64,000 nucleotides of DNA from Didymella arachidicola (GCA_016630955.3 CM049999.1:310001-374000), one strand, 5' to 3'. Counted from the first letter of the stretch, positions 53,419-63,405 are shown. The notes: generated by a model from the sequence alone, not told the origin. Translations and numbers: made by a program.

Positions 53419-56400
53419 TCAAACATGCTCAACATCCATGCTTCTCCTCATCCTAAATCCGGTGTTCATGATCCTTTCCGCAGGAGACGGTCGGACCTCC
53501 GCACTCAATCTCGCACCAACTGTGGTCATGCCATGCCCATGTGTAATGACGTGCACAGCATCCTTGCCTGCTGTACTCTTACTTGCAGCCGTTCGTAGTG
53601 TCGTACCATTACCATGCTCATAGCCGTTGCCCAGGTAGCTCCCAATACTTCGGCGCCCGTTAGCCTGCACCATACTGCTCCGTCCAGCGCTGAGCGCTTG
53701 CTCAAGGGCACGCATGTCGACAGCGTACTCGATGCCAATTTTCTCATCGCTCACGACTGCTGTACTGCGCCTGTCAAAGTTGGCTTCATCGACCTTGCGA
53801 TCGCGCAATCGACGCCGTGCTTCCCTGAAGAAGTCGCCAATGGCGTCGAAAGACAGCGCAATCGCGATGAAAGGGATCGAGATAGCGAGGCCAATACCGA
53901 ACATGAACTTGAAAACGTAAGATATTGGCAGACTTGGCTCGGTCCCGCCCGGCTTGTGAGGGAACTCCTCGATATTGATCGTGAAAAGTGCGGCTATGAA
54001 ACTCAGTGGCAGGAAGATGATGGTGACGATCGTGAAGACCATGATCGTCTGACTTTGCCGTGCTGTGCCGGCGGCTTGGTCACGGGCGAAGCGTGCTTCG
54101 AATGCATTGGCGTGCTTTTGCTTCAGGTCGAGCAAGTCGGTGATGGATTTGTAGATGCGTTCTGCTTGCTTGTCCATCCTCTCCAAGTCCTTCATATGAG
54201 TGTCAATCGTTTTGAGTTGGTCTTTGAAATGCCGCTTCAAGTCATGCTGTGCTTTACGCTCCTCCTTGTAGATGTCGATGATGGCAGCCTCAAGATCTGG
54301 GATCACCGAGCGCTGGTCCTCTAGAACTTTGGCGATCATATTGAGCTCGTCACGAATGTCCTTGGTCTCTGCCAACAGGTCTGTCTCGGCGCCGATGTCA
54401 AGAAGCTTGTCGACGAAGAGAGGAGCATGAGCCAACGAGCTGTCATCATCATACCCGAAATGCTCTTCCTTAATAGGTGGATCGGCAAGTGCGTGGGAAT
54501 GAGAATGGTGAGGCATGTGTCGACGATTCTGATGCTCTCTGTGCCTGCCTTCTGCTTCCAGATGTCGCGAGAATCGATTGGCTTTTCTGTGGTGTTGCAG
54601 CCAGGCCGAGGCCTGCGCTGAGGCAGTATTGAACTCTTTGAAGAGCATCGTTTCCATCTCTGTGGCATCGCCGATGCTGCTCTCGAACATGTCCAGGAAC
54701 TGGTACTCTTCATCGCCGACTCGATGCCTATCGAAGACACCACTGCAGCGTTCCGTGATGATCGTAGCTAGATCGTACACATTGCGGATAGGCTCCTGCG
54801 TCTTGCTGTTGAGCCTCTCGATGATACCGTCAAGGACATTCAAGGGGTCATTTCGCGGCTGCTGCCATCGCTGAGGGAACGCAGTGACAATCAAATCCTT
54901 ACCCAGTACCCACATCCACAGCTGGTCAACCATGAAGATCTTGGGATCCAAATGCTCGCGATGCGTCGACTTGCGCTGGTACCTGTACACCACCTGGTCC
55001 CTGTCGCGAGACTGGGTGTCAATGTTATGATAGAAAAATTGGTCGAGAGTTCGGCGCACGTGTAGCGAGACCTGCGACGACGTTAGATGCGCACGAAGCA
55101 ACATCTCATCGTATGTTGACGCCCGACGGAGTGGCTGGGGCGCAATGTGAATTTGTTGTCGAGTGCGTTCCTTTAGCGACTGCGCTCGTTCGATAGCTTC
55201 CTGCATTTCCTGCCTCCTTTCGTCTGTTTCGAAGTGCAGGTACGGCATGAATGTGAAGATATTCGCTTTCGCAACAGCCGCAGGGTCTCTCCGTCCAGGA
55301 CTGCCTGGTGTGCGAAGTCGACCACTGTCGGCCATAGGCGTGCTGACCGTTCGTCGTGGCTGGTGGTCGTGATGCTTCGTCGGCGTCTCTGTACCACCGG
55401 ACCGCCCTCCAGCCGGCTTGGAACCTCTCCATTTCTGGAGCTTGCCAGTCTTGTCCTTGTGCTTGCCCTTGACTTCCTTCCCAGCAGGAGTACCGGATCC
55501 AGTAGTCCAGTCAGTCTGATCGGTGCTAAAAGTACCTGTCCGTGCCGGTGGTCGTGAGGACGGAGGCAGCGGCGACTCCTGCGGACCTGCTATCGAATCT
55601 ATGCTCAGACCGAGGCCGTTGTTGACAACGATTTGTGGCGGCCCATGTTCAGCGCTGTCAGATAGATCGGATTCATCATGGTGCTTTGGTGCTCGAGGCG
55701 TGCTTTGACACAGTGGCCGCATGAAGTGCGAGTGCACCTGCTGGCCGCGATGTTGGTGTGTGAAGGATCTTTCGAGCGCTCTGAAGCCTTCGTGGTCATT
55801 TGCACCTTCTTCGATGAACGCCTTGGTCAGCAATGCCTCAACCCAAGCCATGTTATTTGCCGGAAGGTGGATCCACCGAAAGTTGGTGGCCTTTGACCCG
55901 GTTGGCAATATTGTAACAGCTGGCTTCCTCGGGTTGATGATATCTCGACCATACAGAACTTCAAACACTGTTCGTTTGCTGACTTTGTTATCGTTGTGGA
56001 AGTTGCCGAAGTCGACAATTGTAGCATCGAATCCATTGCAAGCTCCCAGAGCGTCTTCGCTGAGAGTCTCTACGTTGTTTGATGGAGCTAGCAGATTGAC
56101 GATGTCCCTTCTCTTATTCTGCGCAGCTCGAAGGAATGGTGTAATACTGAAGGAGTCTCTCGCAGCGCGTTTGATGTCTCTCCGTTCCAAGAGGCATTCA
56201 ACCACCCCAAGGTGTCCAGCCTGCGCAGCGACGTGCAACGGTGTCATGCCATTCAGTAAACGAGCGTTGATGTCTGCACCAGCATTCAGCAGTGCTCTGA
56301 CAACCCGAACCGTTCCTTGCTCGCATGCATTGTGTAGCGGCGTCCAACTTCCGTCACTCTTTGCCATGACGTCTGCGCCATGTGCGAGAAGCGTCTCTAC

Positions 56401-57126
56401 AATATCGTCTCGTCCATGCGCAATCGCGAGATGGATGGGCGCCTTGCCTCTTCCCTCTGCTGCATTGACGTTTGATCTTGGCAGCTTCGGGCGCTTCAAC
56501 AGCATCTCGCAGAGTTCACGCTTGCCTGTGCTTGCTGCCCAATGGAGCGGAGTTCTCTTGCTCTCATCTTGCCCGCGCGGCCCATCAAGAGCAATGTCGT
56601 GGCGCAGCAGCAGCTCGACCACGTTTGAGCCCCAATTGCAGTCCTTGTCGGCTGCTAAATTGTGTAGGATATGTCGCCCGTTGTGGTCTTTCTTGTTCAC
56701 GTCTGCACCGCTTTTCAGCAGCACATCCATGATGTGGAAGTAGTTCTTCCATGCAGCAGTCATAAGCGCAGTGCGACCTTGCTTATCGTGTGCGTCCACA
56801 TTCCCACCGCATCTCAGCAGCAACTGAAGTACCTTGGGGCTGTTCCTTTCGACTGCCTTCAGCACGGGCGATGCCCTGCTTCCTGGCGCGCCATCAGGCT
56901 TTGCTCCACTTTCCAACAGGTATTCGGTGATCTCGACGTTCGTTTGTTCGACGGCGCGCATCAGGCCGATACGCAGCAGGTGCTCGATAGGTTGCGCCTT
57001 GGCTTTGGCCTCTTCGATGATCGCAATTACATCTATGTAGCGCTTCTTCTCGATCGCGTTGAGGAGGAGCGGCTCCACACGAGTCGCACCACCGCCATCA
57101 CTGGAGCGTGAGGGCGAGCGACCCAT
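53419..57126 (-). CDS. Ankyrin-repeat protein with C-terminal CorA-like membrane domain
   Basis: A single-exon protein of 1235 residues. Residues of about 30-375 contain eight or so ankyrin repeats (GRTALMTAAWKNYFHIMDVL, RTPLHWAASTGKRELCEML, APIHLAIAHGRDDIVETLLA, MTPLHVAAQAGHLGVVECLL). A polar linker of about 200 residues follows. The second half is like CorA-type Mg2+ channel proteins: a long helical region (DIYKEERKAQHDLKRHFKD, DLLDLKQKHANAFEARFARD), then two hydrophobic segments near 1030-1050 (VFTIVTIIFLPLSFIAALF) and 1065-1092 (FMFGIGLAISIPFIAIALSF). The GMN motif that normally follows the first segment of CorA is replaced by TIN, so ion conduction is doubtful. Fungal ANK-CorA-like proteins are numerous and mostly uncharacterised; I do not assign a function beyond this architecture. 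Confidence 0.9.
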   Translation of the reverse strand: MGRSPSRSSDGGGATRVEPLLLNAIEKKRYIDVIAIIEEAKAKAQPIEHLLRIGLMRAVEQTNVEITEYLLESGAKPDGAPGSRASPVLKAVERNSPKVLQLLLRCGGNVDAHDKQGRTALMTAAWKNYFHIMDVLLKSGADVNKKDHNGRHILHNLAADKDCNWGSNVVELLLRHDIALDGPRGQDESKRTPLHWAASTGKRELCEMLLKRPKLPRSNVNAAEGRGKAPIHLAIAHGRDDIVETLLAHGADVMAKSDGSWTPLHNACEQGTVRVVRALLNAGADINARLLNGMTPLHVAAQAGHLGVVECLLERRDIKRAARDSFSITPFLRAAQNKRRDIVNLLAPSNNVETLSEDALGACNGFDATIVDFGNFHNDNKVSKRTVFEVLYGRDIINPRKPAVTILPTGSKATNFRWIHLPANNMAWVEALLTKAFIEEGANDHEGFRALERSFTHQHRGQQVHSHFMRPLCQSTPRAPKHHDESDLSDSAEHGPPQIVVNNGLGLSIDSIAGPQESPLPPSSRPPARTGTFSTDQTDWTTGSGTPAGKEVKGKHKDKTGKLQKWRGSKPAGGRSGGTETPTKHHDHQPRRTVSTPMADSGRLRTPGSPGRRDPAAVAKANIFTFMPYLHFETDERRQEMQEAIERAQSLKERTRQQIHIAPQPLRRASTYDEMLLRAHLTSSQVSLHVRRTLDQFFYHNIDTQSRDRDQVVYRYQRKSTHREHLDPKIFMVDQLWMWVLGKDLIVTAFPQRWQQPRNDPLNVLDGIIERLNSKTQEPIRNVYDLATIITERCSGVFDRHRVGDEEYQFLDMFESSIGDATEMETMLFKEFNTASAQASAWLQHHRKANRFSRHLEAEGRHREHQNRRHMPHHSHSHALADPPIKEEHFGYDDDSSLAHAPLFVDKLLDIGAETDLLAETKDIRDELNMIAKVLEDQRSVIPDLEAAIIDIYKEERKAQHDLKRHFKDQLKTIDTHMKDLERMDKQAERIYKSITDLLDLKQKHANAFEARFARDQAAGTARQSQTIMVFTIVTIIFLPLSFIAALFTINIEEFPHKPGGTEPSLPISYVFKFMFGIGLAISIPFIAIALSFDAIGDFFREARRRLRDRKVDEANFDRRSTAVVSDEKIGIEYAVDMRALEQALSAGRSSMVQANGRRSIGSYLGNGYEHGNGTTLRTAASKSTAGKDAVHVITHGHGMTTVGARLSAEVRPSPAERIMNTGFRMRRSMDVEHV

Positions 57127-57681
57127 GTTTGCTATGCGATGGTTTTCGAGAGCTGAAGGCGGGCGCGCTGCGAAGTGCTACTCAAACCGAATTGAGATGG
57201 GACGGTCCCTCAGCGAGAATGAACTATGTCGCCCATGTTGCGCGAGGTTCCTAATATGCTAAGCTCCCTCCTCGTTGAAATGTGTGTAGATTTCAGTCAC
57301 ATCTGTACATTGTTGCACGGGCACCAGTGAGCGCACGCGGAAGCGCCAGGGCGCCTGCATTGTGCGGCATCACGTGCTATGGTGATCTGCATCTGGTGGC
57401 TGGGGTTGACAGGGATGCTGCAGTTACACAGTTTGTGATAATCGATGTAGATGCATGCTGTTGATGAGCAAGCTTCAAATCCTGGGTGGTCGCGAGGCTC
57501 CAGTGCTCTTGCCGCCGAGACCAGGGTGACGTTGGTCAATATGACCGCTTACTCGAATGCACGCGGCAACCGACGGCCCGCCCGACGAACACACGTCAAG
57601 TCTCAGCGGCACTGTTGACGTGTCTGACGGCAGTTGTTCGATACATTGCGGGGAACTGCAAGCCTCATGCTTTAAACAGCC
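57127..57681. promoter_or_regulatory. Divergent promoter region, ANK-CorA / DTG protein
   Basis: 555 bases between the two divergent start codons. No gene and no named element are seen. Confidence 0.4.
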
Positions 57682-58950
57682 ATGGAACCCGAGGACTATA
57701 AAGGGCCGCGGCCGCCTTCCGAGGTGGCAGCCTCGTCGACATCTTCAACATCACGCCGGCAGACTGGGGGGAGTTCAACACTCTTTCAACGCATCCTAGC
57801 CATATTGTGCATTGCTGCGCTTTATTGTATCCTCTCGACTCTCAGGAACATGACCCCTGCAGACGCCGATCTATCGCAATACACCCAATCCATCTTTCTG
57901 CCATACATCTACAAGTTCAGCCCAAAGCATGTACCGCAAGTCCAGACGACAATCGAGGATGTGGACATCGAGATGCCTGTGGATACCGGTAGCACTATGA
58001 CACTGATCGGTGCGCCCATACTACCCAATGTCGACAAGGGCATAGGAACGCCAGCGCACCACTTCTTCACCAGCAGCAAGATTCTGTACGTGGGTCGTCT
58101 CGTAGAGCTTCCAATCACGTTCCACGGGGAAGCTGGTTCTCAAGCCATAGCGAAAGTGCCGATCCTTCTAGTCGACAAGAGTTGGACATGTCCATGGTAT
58201 GATCCAAGCACGCCAGCAGGTTGTTTCGAATGTCCTCGAGGGCCTAACGGCGAGGAGGCTGTTGTCCGGGATATATCGAAAATTACGTACATGGGCGTTG
58301 GCTTCGGTAGAAATGGGCCAAAGGACGGTATGCCTTATGCTTCGCCAAAGGTGAACGCGTTCCTGAACATCGAGTCCATCAACGGACGAATAGTATCGCC
58401 TGAATCCATGCGACTTGGCTACGAGATATCATCTCAGGGTGTGCATCTTGGCTTGACCCAAGCAGTCGTGAAAGGCTGCAGGTTCACAAGGCTCGATCCT
58501 GGGTTGACCCATAGAGATGACCCAAGAGACTGGGCCATGGTCAAGATGTGTTTCAGCATTGATGGCAAGGGGAGACATTGCGGTCCCGGGCTTGTTGACA
58601 CAGGCATCTCTCAAATGTACATTCGAGCCGAGGAAGGCTTTACAATACCGAACGTGACGATCCGAAACCCGAACCCCAATGGTAGAGCGAAGATGGTAAA
58701 GCGAGTCCGGCGCGGCACCAGGCTCTCTGTTGGTTTTCCATCGCTGGAGCACGCTGCGATGTCGTACTCTTTCGTGGTTGGTGATGACTCGCAGATAGAG
58801 CCAACGTACGTCTTCCCAGAGGCGTCGTTGCGGCCACCGTTCGTCAATACAGGGAGAAACCTCCTCTGGAGCTATTCGATAGCCTTCGACGCAGTCGATG
58901 GGCGCTTTGGCTTCCGGTCGATAGATAATACGTCCAGTGCCCATTTGTAA
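57682..58950 (+). CDS. Single-pass membrane protein with aspartic-protease-like DTG pair
   Basis: A single-exon protein of 422 residues. A Ser/Thr-rich N-terminus of about 34 residues is followed by one hydrophobic segment (residues 37-55, ILAILCIAALYCILSTL), consistent with a type II membrane anchor. The lumenal or extracellular part has two aspartic-protease-like motifs: VDTGSTMTLIGA with Asp101 and GLVDTGISQMYI with Asp306. Their hydrophobic-hydrophobic-Asp-Thr-Gly-Ser/Ile pattern and 205-residue spacing match the two catalytic halves of pepsin-type (A1) enzymes. A central Cys-rich segment (SWTCPWYDPSTPAGCFECP) could form disulfides. The flap and other A1 motifs are not obvious, so proteolysis is an inference from the two motifs alone. 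It could be a catalytically competent but divergent enzyme or a dead fold. Confidence 0.72.
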   Translation: MEPEDYKGPRPPSEVAASSTSSTSRRQTGGSSTLFQRILAILCIAALYCILSTLRNMTPADADLSQYTQSIFLPYIYKFSPKHVPQVQTTIEDVDIEMPVDTGSTMTLIGAPILPNVDKGIGTPAHHFFTSSKILYVGRLVELPITFHGEAGSQAIAKVPILLVDKSWTCPWYDPSTPAGCFECPRGPNGEEAVVRDISKITYMGVGFGRNGPKDGMPYASPKVNAFLNIESINGRIVSPESMRLGYEISSQGVHLGLTQAVVKGCRFTRLDPGLTHRDDPRDWAMVKMCFSIDGKGRHCGPGLVDTGISQMYIRAEEGFTIPNVTIRNPNPNGRAKMVKRVRRGTRLSVGFPSLEHAAMSYSFVVGDDSQIEPTYVFPEASLRPPFVNTGRNLLWSYSIAFDAVDGRFGFRSIDNTSSAHL

Positions 58951-59071
58951 TATAATCTTCAGTCCCAGCCTGTGCCAGATGCTCTCAGCTTTTTCCTCTC
59001 TGCCGCGGCGGATTTAGGTCCAGCCCTTCCAAGGTTATTCCAAGTCCGTTTCCCTTACCCAGCCCATCTAG

Positions 59072-59701
59072 TCATTTGACAGTCAGACTGCGCATAGGGC
59101 TCTTTGACCCTTCTCTCAACACCTTGTACTCATCGACTGCTTTGGCGATGACCATGTGTGCATGCTCGCCGTCCAGTCCCGCAACGACGATGGCACCAAC
59201 ACAACCTTCGACTCCCTTCACGAAGACTGGATATCCACCTCCTTCGATAGTGTACTTCGCCCACTCATCACCGCTCATAGCGTGATGCTCAGCAAAGCGC
59301 TTATAATCCCCATCGAATTGACAGTTCATATGCCACGTTGAGTGACCCCACCTGAGCACCGTATTGCGCTTCCTCTGCACCCAAGTCTCATGATCTGGCA
59401 TCATGCCCGGCAAGCTCGGCGAATGGAACAGCGTCTGGTTCGCAAACGAGATATGTATGAGTGCGCTCACGTCGGCGGACCTCAGCGTGTTGCGCAGGAT
59501 ATTGCCAATGACCCAGGCATGCTCGCACGTGAAATGCGCGAATGTGAAGCTCTTCTCCTCGCGCGCAAGTTCGGCCACGTTGCGTGTGGGCTTGGGCAGG
59601 GCGTCGAGCATTGTGCTGGTGACGTGTAGCGAATCGTGCGGATTGGTTGCGGCGGCTTCGGTACTGCTGTTATGGAGCAAGGAAACGGGATATAGATTCA
59701 T
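59072..59701 (-). CDS. UPF0303 / DUF336-family (HbpS-like) protein
   Basis: A single-exon protein of 209 residues with the UPF0303 branch of the GlcG/HbpS (DUF336) fold. Recognisable elements are FTFAHFTCEHAWVIGNILRN, ALIHISFANQTLFHSPSLPG, the WVQRKRNTVLRWGHSTWHM motif (WxxRKxNxVxR is typical of the family) and GGGYPVFVKGVEGCVGAIVVAGLDGEHAH. Members in bacteria and fungi may bind heme or small cofactors; no activity is established for the fungal type. The ATG at 59701 is the first in frame. Its start and the end of the pseudokinase gene on the same strand are about 40 bases apart. Confidence 0.85.
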   Translation of the reverse strand: MNLYPVSLLHNSSTEAAATNPHDSLHVTSTMLDALPKPTRNVAELAREEKSFTFAHFTCEHAWVIGNILRNTLRSADVSALIHISFANQTLFHSPSLPGMMPDHETWVQRKRNTVLRWGHSTWHMNCQFDGDYKRFAEHHAMSGDEWAKYTIEGGGYPVFVKGVEGCVGAIVVAGLDGEHAHMVIAKAVDEYKVLREGSKSPMRSLTVK

Positions 59702-59744
59702 GGACGAGAGCTAGGGGGAATATCTGGAGGAGATTGGCAGGAGA

Positions 59745-60950
59745 CTAGCAATTTGACATGTGGCACGGGCGAGCGTCCAAGAAGGCGCGGACGCCGTTAG
59801 TAGTCGCGTCGAATTGTGCATGCTGGAGATGAAGGTGGAGCGACGGACGGTCCCGCCAAATATTGGAAAGTATTGGCAATTCGGAGCGCGGCGCTTGGGT
59901 GGTTTGGGCATGGTTCGTTTCAGCATCCGCATTGCCGTTGGTCCAGAGTTTCCGTTTGCGGCAACAACTTGTTGCATTTACATTGCAATTCCTTCTATTC
60001 GTGAACAGGTCTACGATACATATGTCAAGAGCCTGGTGCCTTGTCAACGCCCAGATGTCGGCGAAATCCTCCATCTTCTCATCCGTCTCCCTAATCAACC
60101 ATTCCGTCAGCTTTCTAAAGGCGTACCAGTCGTCTGCCTCCTCCGCATGGTCAACCCCGCGTATCTTGCGTTCGCTCCACTGATTCTCACCGGTCTTCCA
60201 AGTGATCACATCACCGGTGCTTTGAGCGCCGGCGAAGTCTCCGAGGGAGAAATGACTCTCGTCGTTGCCACGTTTGACGAAGATATGGTGGGGGCTTAGG
60301 CCACCATGAACGTACCCCTTCTTGTGGAGGTGTTGAAGAGCTGCAGCGATCGACTTGAGGCACCGCTTGATGTCGGCCTTGTGTCCACGGATGACGAGCT
60401 CATCCAGCGTGCAATCGTACTTCTTAACAACAAGGCCTGTCACACTTGTCTTCGCGAGCGGCACATGGATCTTGCCCTTTCCGTGATTAAGTATCAGCTC
60501 GTCATGTACCTGGACACCCAGGAAATGCACTATATTTGGGTGAGGTTCAGACATCAGTCGGTCATAAATACTTGCCTCGTGTTCAATGATGACACCAGGA
60601 TCTAACCCACAAGCACCAGATGGGTCCTGTGCAGCAGCAACGAGATCGAGGACCTGTGTTCGCTTGACGGCAACGGTCCCCTTGTCTTCAGGACGCCTCT
60701 GGTGGTAGAGCGCGAATTGAGCCTTGTAGCTGGGAAACACTGTTTTCAGGTCAATGTAGTCGATTTGCCTCTCGTCTGGGCATCTTTGCTTACAGCTCAC
60801 AACGCAAAGCTTGGAGTCCTTGTGACAGAGGGCGGCGACTGTGCTACCGCTTTTCAGCTCGTCGATGCGCCAGTCTATGACCTCCATGCCTGGAATGATA
60901 GGCGTTTTGGGCGAGCCGAGTCCAAGACGACGGACAAGCTTCTCAAGCAT
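59745..60950 (-). CDS. Pseudokinase with degenerate catalytic loop
   Basis: About 401 residues with a protein-kinase fold. Visible elements: IIEHEASIYDRLMSEPHPNIVHFLG (C-helix and following strand), LVVKKYDCTLDELV hinge, then a helix-E/catalytic-loop segment LQHLHKKGYVHGGLSPHHIFV. The HRDLKPxN motif is replaced by HGGLSPHHI, so the catalytic Asp is lost. The DFG position reads GDFAGAQ. A basic residue pattern at the usual VAIK position (TVAVKRT) is present. So ATP transfer is not expected. The frame is open upstream to 61064, but only by a TTG; the first ATG is at 60950 (MLEKLVRRLG). The last 70 residues after ETDEKMEDFADIWAL look unstructured, so a missing 3' intron is possible. It is divergent from the HET gene, with 604 bases between starts. 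Confidence 0.7.
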   Translation of the reverse strand: MLEKLVRRLGLGSPKTPIIPGMEVIDWRIDELKSGSTVAALCHKDSKLCVVSCKQRCPDERQIDYIDLKTVFPSYKAQFALYHQRRPEDKGTVAVKRTQVLDLVAAAQDPSGACGLDPGVIIEHEASIYDRLMSEPHPNIVHFLGVQVHDELILNHGKGKIHVPLAKTSVTGLVVKKYDCTLDELVIRGHKADIKRCLKSIAAALQHLHKKGYVHGGLSPHHIFVKRGNDESHFSLGDFAGAQSTGDVITWKTGENQWSERKIRGVDHAEEADDWYAFRKLTEWLIRETDEKMEDFADIWALTRHQALDICIVDLFTNRRNCNVNATSCCRKRKLWTNGNADAETNHAQTTQAPRSELPILSNIWRDRPSLHLHLQHAQFDATTNGVRAFLDARPCHMSNC

Positions 60951-61554
60951 ACCGAGGCTGTAGGCGATATTAATGGGGTGGAACTCAGCGTAGGAGGTGA
61001 GTAGATGGAGTTTTTGTTGGTCCAACTTCGGAGCGACTGAGTTCCTTTTAGTAGCTGCCTGCAATCGATCCAGTCACAATGTAACTTGTTCAACCGCAAG
61101 ACTCGTTGTAGACTGTAGCCTGTCCTTTGTTCGCAGGACGTAGCCAGAGTGAGCTTGATCAAAGAGCTGCTTTGTTAGGTGCATGTCTGATACATTGTGA
61201 TTCGGACTGCGCAAGCTCGTGACCTGGGCTGAGGGCCTGTGGTCCATCGACGAGCATGCTGGTGGCGGTCGCTGCCCGAGATAGATGCGGAGGTGGGAGT
61301 GCTTTCCCCACTGGCTTCTAGTCTAATCCCGAAGCGGAAAGGCACGATCGATTTCCAGCGCGTCACTTCACGAACACTTCATCTGCGCATGCCTGACCAT
61401 TTTGATGCATTAAGACCTACTAGGCTTGACTTTCATCGATATGCGAAGTCAATAACAGTGCTCAGATTAGATCAGGACATCGTCGATATGCTTCTGTCTT
61501 CTGTCGATCCATCCATGTCTGAGTGTCAGCCGCTTCGCTAACGAACGCCTACAC
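60951..61554. promoter_or_regulatory. Divergent promoter region, pseudokinase / HET gene
   Basis: 604 bases between the two starts with no supported gene. An upstream exon of the pseudokinase could lie in it, because the open frame continues past its ATG. Confidence 0.4.
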
Positions 61555-63405
61555 ATGGAGCTCTACGAATATGATGAGCTTCCCTCGGACGCTTTCAGAT
61601 ACCTGGTCTTACTTCCTGGAGTCGACGGCGACCCACTCAGGTGCAGCCTTCACACAGCACGCATCGAGGAGATCCAATACGAATCTGTGTCGTACGTGTG
61701 GGGCACCGATCAGCGGAATTGTGAGATCATCTGCAATGGCAAGATCTTGCAGATTACACCCAATCTTCACAGGGTGCTTCGGCGAGTGAGACTTCCTGTA
61801 TCTCCACGGACTCTTTGGGCAGACTCAGTTTGCATCAATCAAGAGGATTTACAGGAGAAGAGCCGACAGGTAACCCTCATGGGGCATATCTATCGCAGCG
61901 CGGAACGGGTTCTCATCTGCATGGGACCTATTGGAGAAGAGTATGGGCCCGACCTGGTTGCTTTGCTTGAATACGCTTGTGGCGTGATCGATACTGCGCT
62001 ACTTCAAATTAACGAAAGGGTCGACGAAGTCAAAAGGGACGGCAAATGGTCGTCTCAGTGGAGCCCTTGTCCCTGGGACTGGTTTCCCTTCGCGGCTGCG
62101 GATGCACCTATTATGATCGACCCCCGATGGGCGTCCGTCAACGCTCTGTTGGAGCAAGCGTGGTTTTCGCGAGGCTGGGTGGTTCGAGAAGCTGGACTCG
62201 CACGTCAAGGGCTGGTTATATGGGGCAACACTGAATTTGCTTGGCATGACTTGATGCGAGTTCTCGTCTGGAGGCACCGGAGAGCTGCAAAGACGATCAG
62301 CATTCCAGCTGAAGACCGCTTCAGATCTCACCTCGAGGCGTACGAGAGTCAGCACAAGGACATCATCTGCACGTTCTATCAAGAGGGAGCCTGGAAGCCT
62401 TGTTCACTCCTCGACTACATTCACTTCGCAAGAGCCTTGCAATTGAAGGACCCACGAGACAGAGTATTTGCCTTTCTCGATCTCGCCAAAGACTCGACAC
62501 GTCAACTCACTATTGTGCCGAAGTACAGCGACGCGCCATCGAAAGTCTACCGTGACTTTGCCATGGCCTACGTGTCAGCAATGGGTGACGTTGACCTGCT
62601 ACACTATGTAAAGCACACTGAAGAGTCTCTCGGCACGAATGAGATGTCCTGGGTGCCAGACTGGAGCATAGCAGAAGCCAACTTCATCAGCTTCATGTCG
62701 ACAAGCGGCAATTACCCACCCTTAAAATCTCGAGAAGGCCGCAGCTCTGTACCAAAGCTACTAAATGGCACAACTTTACAAGTCGAAGGTGTGGTCATTG
62801 ACTCTGTACGCTTCGTTTCCAGTGTTCTACAGAGTGATACGATGACAGCAGCAGCACTGTTCGAGCTCTGGACTTCGGTACAAAAGCTGGAGGCTCATTA
62901 TCCTGCTTCATATCTACTCGAAGCGTTCTTCGACACGTTGTCAATCGCCGGCTTCTATGGGGAGTTGGAGGAGTGGCTCGACGTGCGAAGAGCGTACATC
63001 AAAATGTTCGAACGTCTCTCGGCATCATTGCACGTCTCCGGCACTATAGAGTGGGATACAATAGAAGTCAACATGCTCGAAGAGAGCAGTGTTCACAAAT
63101 TCATCACGTCTGCGACCGCTGGCAAGAGGTTCATAGTCACCGAGCGCGGTTGTTATGGTCTCGCGCCCGCCGTAGCTAAGGAAGGAGATTCGTGCGCGAT
63201 TATCTTTGGTTGCTCCTGCCCTTGCCTCCTTCGAGAAAGCGGTGCTGTTCGTCGTTACACCTATCTAGGTCCTAGCTTCGTCTTGGGTAAGAAGACGCTT
63301 GATGTTGACGCTGATGGCGTAGGCTTTTATAGCTGTCTTGGTGTCGAGGAGAGTAAAGACTGGTTAGAATGGGGTGTGGAAAGCCAGGGCATCTACCTTT
63401 GCTAG
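61555..63405 (+). CDS. HET-domain protein (heterokaryon incompatibility type), copy 1
   Basis: A single-exon protein of 616 residues. The N-terminal 150 residues are a HET domain: YESVSYVWGTDQ (signature 1), ITPNLHRVLRRVR, LWADSVCINQEDLQEKSRQV (signature 2) and MGHIYRSAERVLICMGP (signature 3). HET domains act in fungal non-self recognition and can trigger cell death when activated. The remaining 450 residues are the long, poorly conserved C-terminal region usual for stand-alone HET proteins, with FARALQLKDPRDRVFAFLDL and WVPDWS, both common in this class. There is no added NACHT, ankyrin or WD40 module. The ATG at 61555 (MELYEYDELP) fits the family start. The paralog directly downstream shares the same N-terminal order. 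Confidence 0.92.
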   Translation: MELYEYDELPSDAFRYLVLLPGVDGDPLRCSLHTARIEEIQYESVSYVWGTDQRNCEIICNGKILQITPNLHRVLRRVRLPVSPRTLWADSVCINQEDLQEKSRQVTLMGHIYRSAERVLICMGPIGEEYGPDLVALLEYACGVIDTALLQINERVDEVKRDGKWSSQWSPCPWDWFPFAAADAPIMIDPRWASVNALLEQAWFSRGWVVREAGLARQGLVIWGNTEFAWHDLMRVLVWRHRRAAKTISIPAEDRFRSHLEAYESQHKDIICTFYQEGAWKPCSLLDYIHFARALQLKDPRDRVFAFLDLAKDSTRQLTIVPKYSDAPSKVYRDFAMAYVSAMGDVDLLHYVKHTEESLGTNEMSWVPDWSIAEANFISFMSTSGNYPPLKSREGRSSVPKLLNGTTLQVEGVVIDSVRFVSSVLQSDTMTAAALFELWTSVQKLEAHYPASYLLEAFFDTLSIAGFYGELEEWLDVRRAYIKMFERLSASLHVSGTIEWDTIEVNMLEESSVHKFITSATAGKRFIVTERGCYGLAPAVAKEGDSCAIIFGCSCPCLLRESGAVRRYTYLGPSFVLGKKTLDVDADGVGFYSCLGVEESKDWLEWGVESQGIYLC

